A stretch of 64,000 bases of DNA from Hymenopus coronatus (lineage: Eukaryota; Arthropoda; Insecta; Mantodea; Hymenopodidae), in NCBI GenBank assembly GCA_030762935.1, contig CM060883.1, positions 49,525,001 through 49,589,000 of the forward strand. Direction: 5' to 3'. The stretch's first letter is position 1. Each line of letters begins with the position of its first letter. Positions 57,480-64,000 of the stretch are shown in pieces. The translations under genes were made by a program, and so were the position numbers. The notes beneath the pieces were generated by a model. That model had not been told where the DNA came from. It ran no database searches and worked only from the letters and a program-made list of their open reading frames with translations.

Positions 57480-58757
57480 TCCATGACGAATTGAATCGAG
57501 TTGGGTACTCACTCCACATTGAATATTGCATGGAAACCCGGATTTAGATCGTATTGAATCTAGGATCCGATTCTCTATGAAAGTGGGATGTGATCGGATC
57601 AAAAAATTCTGATTCACATGACTTCCTCTACCTCTCTGCAACAAATTATTGTTAATAAGCTTATTCATCTATCTAGTACTTCATACTAATTGAGATAAAC
57701 ATTGGCAGAACGTGTTTTATTATTTAGTTGCTTATAGGTAGAAGGGAAATAAGGGGATACACTAGGCTGAACCAACAGTCAAATGCTTTAAAGTATGGTT
57801 TCTATAGTATAGAAATCCGATTCTTTGCGTGGTTCCCGTATGAGAAAAGTATTAAGTAATTTAAAACTGAAATAAATAACAATGAATATCTTAAAACTCC
57901 AGAAAAAATGCATATAACATAAATTGTGTGTTTTAACGAGCTCTATATTTGTTGTGCAGTAAGTTTTTGTCTATCTCTTACGGTTTACAATTATGCAAAA
58001 TTCCGCAAAATTCATTCAGAATAAGGATGTCTTCAGAGGCCATTGCCAGAAAATTCAACACATGCATTTTAATCAAAATCTTTAGAGCCATTTTTGAGAA
58101 AGTCAAAATTTTCGAAATTTTTCCAAGTAAAGGGTAGTTGGTGGAGGGGAGATTTTCTTGAAAATCTTCGTATCGCATCCTTGGAAGATACAGAACTTAA
58201 ATACCAAGCTTGGTATTTAACGAACTTTTCTTTTTAGCTATGCTGTCCACAGACACAGACGCGCGCGCGCATGCATGCACTAGACATTCTTTTTTTTGGA
58301 TTCAGAAGGTCCCAAAACATGTATTTCCGGTGAAATCTCGGTATCGAATGTTTTGGTGCAATACAATACTTTCTTTATACACTATGTACATAGTACGTGT
58401 AGAGAAAGTAAAAATGTTGCATGGAACACACTGCACGCTCACAATGTGCTTTCTTCAATAAACTTGGAAGGAAATGGTATGATGTAACACACAACAGAAC
58501 CAATTTTTATAGTTGCCATAATCTCGCAATGTATTGTTCTAAAACATTCACTAACTTTAATACTGGCTTATAATGCACAGAACTATGTTTAACTGTTTGG
58601 CCAATGTAAAGCCAAGTCGACCAAAATAACAGCTTAAATCATATTTTATTCCCGAATCTTGCGTATTCAAAATGATCTCAATTTGTATTGAATCTAATAC
58701 CTGAAACTGGGTACGTATTCAGATAAAATTGGCCAAATCGATTTCAATTTCTCATGG
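57480..58757. mobile_element. MITE copy B, split by R1 copy 27
   Basis: The left part has GCATGGAAACCCGG and GATCGTATTGAATCTAGG, matching copy A 57010-57050. The right part has TTGCGTATTCAAAATGATC and CAAATCGATTTCAATTTCTC, matching copy A 57363-57455. R1 copy 27 sits between them. Confidence 0.8.
57608..58410 (+). mobile_element. R1 copy 27 (+), nested in MITE copy B
   Basis: Flanked by AAAAAT on both sides. The uninterrupted MITE copy A reads ATCCAAATATGTTGCATG at the matching site, so the AAAAAT was duplicated on insertion. The CTGATG end has lost 8 bp. The CA run has become GCGCGCGCATGCATGC (58261-58276). Confidence 0.88.
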
Positions 58758-59264
58758 TGTTGTATATGTAATACCTAAAAAGCTCCGCCATTTCATGAAG
58801 AATCGGTCAGAACTTTGCATGCCTTCAGTATATGCCGGCTTTTCACGATCTGCTTGAGATTTTCGCAAAGTGATGGATTTCGGTAAAAGACTAGACATAT
58901 ACATCCGCTTCACTTGTTGCTGATGTTGATCACTTTAAAACACGCGAGTAGCCAAAGGGAATATTGAAAACTCAATTGAAAAGAGGAAAGAGGTGCGCTT
59001 ATAGATTGATTTGGGGGTAGAATCCAACAAGTGGCAAGAAAATGCAAGAAAATCCGTGGATGGTATCTTAATGTTCGTTGTCTCTTTCTTTCTTTTTTGT
59101 GAAGGTTTTAAGTATGTGACGTCCCAAATAGGTTAAACCGCGTTTTATAAATTGCATTCTATTTACAGAGTGTTTTTCCCCATTAAGCAAAACTGATCAG
59201 TAAGAGTGTGGCACAACTAGGGCTTTTAAGATTCATTTTATGAGCGATTATGTGAGTAACATGA
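58758..59264. other. No gene seen
   Basis: Intergenic sequence without recognised features. Confidence 0.4.
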
Positions 59265-59545
59265 AATGAAATGGAACTCTTTAATTGATGTGGTTCTCAG
59301 CATCCTATCCTATGTTGGGCACGAAAGAACGTTTAATTTGTTCAGAGGCCTCTTTATCAGGCTTGAGGTTCTTTGACGAACCGTAAATCTACAACATGGG
59401 ACCAAGGGTTTTCTTCCCTTCCGAAGGAAGCCATGTTAAGGCTTTTTACATCCGAAAAAATCCATCATCACCCTCTGTCGGGTTTGAACTCGCGACCTTG
59501 GGTACAAGAGACTATTATGTTAACCACTACATGGAGAGCGACCTG
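59265..59545 (-). mobile_element. SINE family D, longest copy
   Basis: Has the shared body (GTGGTTCTCAGCATCC, GTTGGGCACGAAAGAACG, CCGTAAATCTACAACATGGG) and, at the right end, the tRNA-like head in reverse (GTCGGGTTTGAACTCGCGAC, GTTAACCACTACATGGAG). This shows that the family is tRNA-derived and transcribed from the minus strand here. Confidence 0.8.
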
Positions 59546-62500
59546 TGATTGGTCAAACATTTCATTTATGATACTTATGAATCGGAATTTTACTTCGCAA
59601 GAAAGTTTTTCGGAACGAAGCTGAAAGCGAAATAACAATCCTTTGGGCAAAATGAAATCACCTTTAATACCTGTACATGTTCTATTTTTGAGACACTACT
59701 GGATATTAAATTACAAAGTACCCATTTAAATTTGTTTGGAAATAGCAATAGTTGGAATGTGCGCAACGGTTAGCAATAGTCTGTTGTTCAAGAGGACTAA
59801 AACCACATCCGTTTTACGGCACAGATCCATTCTTCCCATTAATTCTAACCACAACCGACATCCGAAATGCATAAGTTAAATTGAATTTAAATTATAAATG
59901 TATAATCGAACACGTGGGCGAAATCATAGCTTTGATAACTTCTTAGTTATCTTTAGGTATCTTTAAAAGAACTGTTTTCACGTCTTCATTTTTGCTGCAT
60001 TTGCAACCGCTATAGAAACAAACTACGCTTGAATTGGGCATTTCTGATGCAACTGAATATACACTTCAGAAAATCTGAGGCAACATTCCATTTTAGTATT
60101 TTATATTTCCATAGTTTGTTTTCAAATAGTATTAAGTAACTAAAGAAGAGAAAAATAGACATTTTCTCTCATTAAGTAACCAACCAATCAGAATACCATA
60201 TTGCAATGTGCAGCGTGGTTATAGAAGTTACTGAAACTGCAACCCGTATTAACACAATAAAGACAGGAGTGAATCCCTCTGTCTTAGTCCTCTTGCCTCA
60301 GTTGTTCTAGTACTTGTTGTTGATGTTGTTCGGTCTCTTTAGTACCAGTGATAACAACAGGTGGAAAAATCACAAGAGGAAAAGTTTAAGAAAGTACAAA
60401 TTTGTATGTTTTGCGATTCACAAAGATTTTTGTTAAAAAATTACAAATTTTGCATCGAATTATCAACATAAGCCTCGGTAACGAAGAAGAAGATTATTTC
60501 GGATAGAATTCATTTTTAACTGGAATGTATAGAGAAATTTAATGAAAGATTCGGAATGATTCATGAGAAACTGGAATTGCTACATAGACCAATGCTTAAA
60601 TTAGTAAATCTATTATGATCTGCGATTGTATTTTTCTCATATTTTGCCTTATAGTATATCTTGTATAAAATATTCTTTGTTTAATAGTACAAGACCTAGT
60701 GATTATGCCTGACTGAATTTCTATCCACTTAGTGTTTCTCAGTTGTGTAACCTTATCTGTAAAAGTTCCAAATAAAATTTCCTTTCTGCTCTGTTGTTTT
60801 TATGATTTCTTTGTTCTCCCGAAAAGTTACGATAATGATTCATAATGGAGCAATATTGGCGACGCCGAACGCCCGACAAAACGATTGACCAATAGGAATT
60901 CAGAATTGACGCGACGAATAAAGGCGAAGAAAGTTGAATTGGATTTAACTTTTACCGCGTGGCATAGGCGTCATCCACAGAATTTCTCTTGTTTGATATT
61001 CGGTGGTCCTTGTTAAAGTTGTTAAAGATGGTTCAACATCAAGGGAAGTTCATTCTTTTCAGAAGAAAAATATATTTTTTTTTATGTTTTGTTTTTTTAA
61101 CTGTGTAATAATGGTAATACAGCCAAAAGTATACCTTCATTCCAGAATAATCTTGCCATCTAAACGCTTTTGCAGTTGACTGAATAATAAATAAGCCCAT
61201 ACTAACCTCAAGGTTATACAAAGGCACTCTGCTGAAGATATTGATTTGCAAATTGGCTGTTTCTCTATGTGAGGACCAATGATGTGCAAAAGATCATCAA
61301 ATTGTGATGGTGTCATTCATATGTAATAGTAATCATATTCGGAATTAGGGTATGAAAATTCCCAAATTAGTTACGCTCCTTGAATATAGGTCGAATCCAT
61401 CAACAACGGAACTTCTGCTGTCTTCTTTTTCGATTGTTTCTGTCGTTTCTTCTTTATAGAAGATACAGAGCAAGAACTTGCAAATCCGTATCCATTGCTT
61501 CAAATGTGCTATGCACCGGCACCGCTCAGTAATGTCAAATTGTAACGCCCTAATGTGAACACTAGTTTCCATGACCAGTCCCGTCGCCAGTATCGTTTCC
61601 ATTGTGAATCATACATTAGGCCTACTTAATCTGTTTTTTTTTTTTTTTTGTTTTTTTTTTTTTTTGTTTTTTGTTTGTTTGAGCATGACCTACTTTATAT
61701 AAACTGAAATATGTCGATATAAACCACTTACCATATAGGAATATTTCTAGATGTTTTGTGAAACACACAACTTGTAATTTGTGCTAACAGTGGCATTTCC
61801 TGTACTTTTATATATTTGTAACTTGTACCTTCCTGAAACATATCCCAGACGTAGCTAACGAGATAGACTGCGGCACAAACTGAAATCACGTGATTCTAGT
61901 CCAGTCAAGGCCTGATGAAAATCACAGTCGCGTAATACATTTATACTCTACACAGAGAAATACATTTCTTCTTAAATTTGTAGAAAAGATACAGTTACAT
62001 TATGGAACTATTCATTGTTAGCCATGTTGAAGACTACGTAACGCTGATTCGAGCCGCAGCCTGTCTTTCTCGTTAGCTGCGGCCCCAGATCACTTACACT
62101 ATCATTATGCTCTATAATATATAGAAAGTTGTGGTAAAAATAAACTGAGCATATGTAACAATAATTGTATTTATAAAATATGTTGTATTTAATATTACGC
62201 ATTTTTATTCCTTTGATATACTTATGTTTATTGTGTAATTGCTACAATTTTTAATGAATTGCTTGTACAGAGGAAGAAATGTTGGTCACGATAACAACAT
62301 TGACTATTTTGTTAGGAAAGGAAACAGCTAAATTCATTTCGGAGATATTCAAATAAGTCATCATCACATTAATACAGTATACCTTATTTCCACAGCAAGA
62401 AATAAGGGTGGCAACAATGATGCGTTAAGTTTTACTGAGTACCTATATCTTATTATGTCTTAGTAATTATTATACTAGATATATTGGTATATCAATAATA

Positions 62501-62767
62501 GTTATATTATTTAGATTAATTGTACAAGTATTTAATTACTTAATAATTATCTGTTATTAGGTTAGGTTACTATTTTATTATTAATTATTAAGACTTAAAT
62601 TTGCAGTAAACTAGACATTTGAATTGTTGCTGCAATTTTTGGCGGGAAGGCTGTCTACTTTGGGGTTTTATTTTTAGAGGAGGAAGATCCGCGAAGAAGA
62701 AAGCCAAGAAATTGAATTGTTTAGTTTAGGTTAAGTATGCAGAAATCATATTAAAACGAACTCTAAG
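59546..62767. other. Long stretch without a recognised gene
   Basis: AT-rich, with a T-run compound at 61628-61675 and a GC-richer island around 60850-61000 that could be regulatory. Open frames of 70 and 85 codons (minus, 61039 and 61345) show no domain. I support no gene here. Confidence 0.45.
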
Positions 62768-63007
62768 TTATTAATGATTTCTTCAGGTAAGTGTTGGATT
62801 AATGTCAAGCTTTCAACGACGCACCTTGTTGCCATCATCAGGGAACTGGAGAGAAGTTGCTCTGGCAGTGGTATTTATACCTGGAGGGCAAGGCTGAAAG
62901 ACCGCCTCGCGCGGACCCCTCCACGTATAAGCAGAGCAACTTCTCTCCAGTTCCCTGATGATGGCGACAGAGTACGACGCTGATGTCCCGAGAAGAATCA
63001 TTAATAA
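62768..63007. repeat. 240-bp inverted repeat with hammerhead-like halves
   Basis: The inner arms 62828-62863 and 62933-62968 pair with one mismatch. Outer ends (TTATTAATGATTTCTTC at 62768 and its near-complement to 63007) also pair. Each arm carries CTGATGATGGC. The minus-strand arm continues through a weak stem to GAAAGCTT (62807-62814), with AGCT as a self-complementary stem III. This is a degenerate relative of the candidate ribozyme at 50340. Confidence 0.6.
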
Positions 63008-63079
63008 TCAGCACTGGGAAAATTTCAAATTCTTGAGCTCTAAGTTGTTGCTTAAGTATTACAGTGCGGTAAATTAAAT

Positions 63080-63325
63080 TAATGTTTTTAAGCTTAACGT
63101 CCTTTAACCTGATTGATCATATCGGGCGATGTATGACATTGGTGAAATAATGCTCAAATGATCTCGGAGCCCATGGAGCTTAAAGTTACTCGACATTTGT
63201 CTTCTCAGGATAAGGGAAAACCCCGAAGAAACCCTTATCCGGTCAAGTCACCCTAAGAGAGATTCGAACTCACGACCTTTTGAATGTGAAGCACATACGC
63301 TACCACCACACTACACAGAAGTGCT
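63080..63325 (-). mobile_element. SINE family E, copy 2 (minus)
   Basis: Reverse complement of the element at 11158-11400: AACGTCCTTTAACCTG, GCTTAAAGTTACTCGACATT, and the box region with GATTCGAACTCACGACC and GCTACCACCACACTAC. Confidence 0.82.
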
Positions 63326-63384
63326 TAAATTATTTTGCTAACGACGCTATCAATTGCCAGGATCATTCATATCAGAGCCGCCTG

Positions 63385-63545
63385 GAATTTTATCCCGCAG
63401 GAGTTCTTTTACGTGCCAGTAAATCTACTGACATGGTCGCTTTTAAGCACACCTATAAACCATCCGCTGGGCCGGGTCCTTGTTTAACCCGCGACCTTGA
63501 GATCAGAAGGCCAGCGCCTAACCAACTGAACTACTCAAACTGACA
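63385..63545 (-). mobile_element. tRNA-headed SINE, D-like
   Basis: GTTCTTTTACGTGCCAGTAA and CTACTGACATGG resemble family D. The right end reads CCCGCGACCTTGAGATCAGA and AACCAACTGAACTAC, a reverse tRNA-like head. Probably a related family rather than the same one. Confidence 0.65.
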
Positions 63546-63909
63546 CAGTAAGGTAATATACAACGCATAACAATACGAAGTTATATTAATTATGCCCATA
63601 GCACGGTTTGGTACTTGATTTAACATTTCAGGTTATTGGTATGGGCAGTCGACGATTATGGCGGAAAAGGAAGATCATGGCCAATCTCATTGTATTACCT
63701 ATCTATCCTCAATTTTAATACAATAATAACCTTAAATATATGAAGACAATGATTCCTAATACTAGCATACGACCTAAATAGTACTTCTTTTGTAAATAGG
63801 TTGTCTAGTGATTTCTCTGGTTATAATACATAATAGCGACTCAGGTTGGAATGTTAATCGCCTAATAAGCAGCATCAGCCAACCAGCCATCTTTGTTTTT
63901 GTCTTTTTT

Positions 63910-64000
63910 ACTTTCTCTAGCCCCGTATATACACTGTACATAGGGATACATAGGAACACTAAAAAATTCGATGTCGAGATTTCACCGGAAATACATGTTT
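63910..64000 (-). mobile_element. R1 copy 28 (-), cut by window end
   Basis: ACTTTCTCTAGCCCCGTATA, a weakened hairpin centre, then GATTTCACCGGAAATACATG. Only the terminal 91 bp are visible. Confidence 0.8.

Noticed and set aside
1..64000. CRISPR array, operon or prophage
   Set aside because: The repeats are long, dispersed and bidirectional, genes are spliced, and there are no regular short spacers.

Overview
This window looks like nuclear DNA from an insect. It is AT-rich, intron-rich and packed with transposable elements. I lean towards a large, repeat-rich hemimetabolous genome, but the sequence does not fix the species. The evidence is two spliced genes of the animal neutral (pancreatic-type) lipase family with the insect-style exon layout, many mariner/IS630-type transposase relics, tRNA-headed SINEs and no bacterial-style gene packing.

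The only genes I can support are two tandem, same-strand lipase paralogues. Lipase 1 is cut by the left edge; its last four coding exons lie between 1446 and 5686. Lipase 2 is complete: seven exons from 32343 to 55916 join in frame into a 365-residue secreted protein with the Ser/Asp/His triad intact. The shared exons use the same intron phases, and one intron is 124 bp in one gene and 125 bp in the other. Both are short forms without a C-terminal PLAT domain. They differ most in the lid between two cysteines: 7 residues in lipase 1 and 16 in lipase 2. That suggests different substrate preference (phospholipase A1-like versus more general lipase).

Most of the rest is repeats. One family, called R1 here, has about 28 full, partial or folded-back copies and fills about a third of the window by my tally. 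A full R1 copy is about 0.85-0.93 kb. It runs from CTGATGTG to AGAAAGT, carries a CA/GT microsatellite and a palindromic terminal hairpin centred on ACTATGTACATAGT, and is nearly always flanked by AAAAAT. I write R1 orientation '+' for CTGATG to AGAAAGT. Other layers are six or more mariner/IS630 families, mostly internally deleted; several TIR (MITE-like) elements; and at least six SINE families, several with clear target-site duplications.

Layout: 1-5.7 kb lipase 1 with R1 in its last intron; 5.9-7.6 kb a TIR element with a nested mariner; 7.9-19.6 kb R1 copies and a mariner relic; 20.3-31 kb a second mariner, SINEs and R1 copies; 31-32.1 kb a mariner carrying a head-to-head SINE pair just upstream of the lipase 2 promoter; 32.3-56 kb lipase 2, with four introns swollen by transposons and two clean; 56-64 kb MITEs, a nested R1, a ribozyme-like inverted repeat and SINEs.

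The observation most worth following up is a 163-bp inverted-repeat insertion at 50301-50463. It has a 13-bp target-site duplication and encloses what reads as a minimal hammerhead ribozyme of the Penelope-associated kind. A related inverted repeat lies at 62768-63007.
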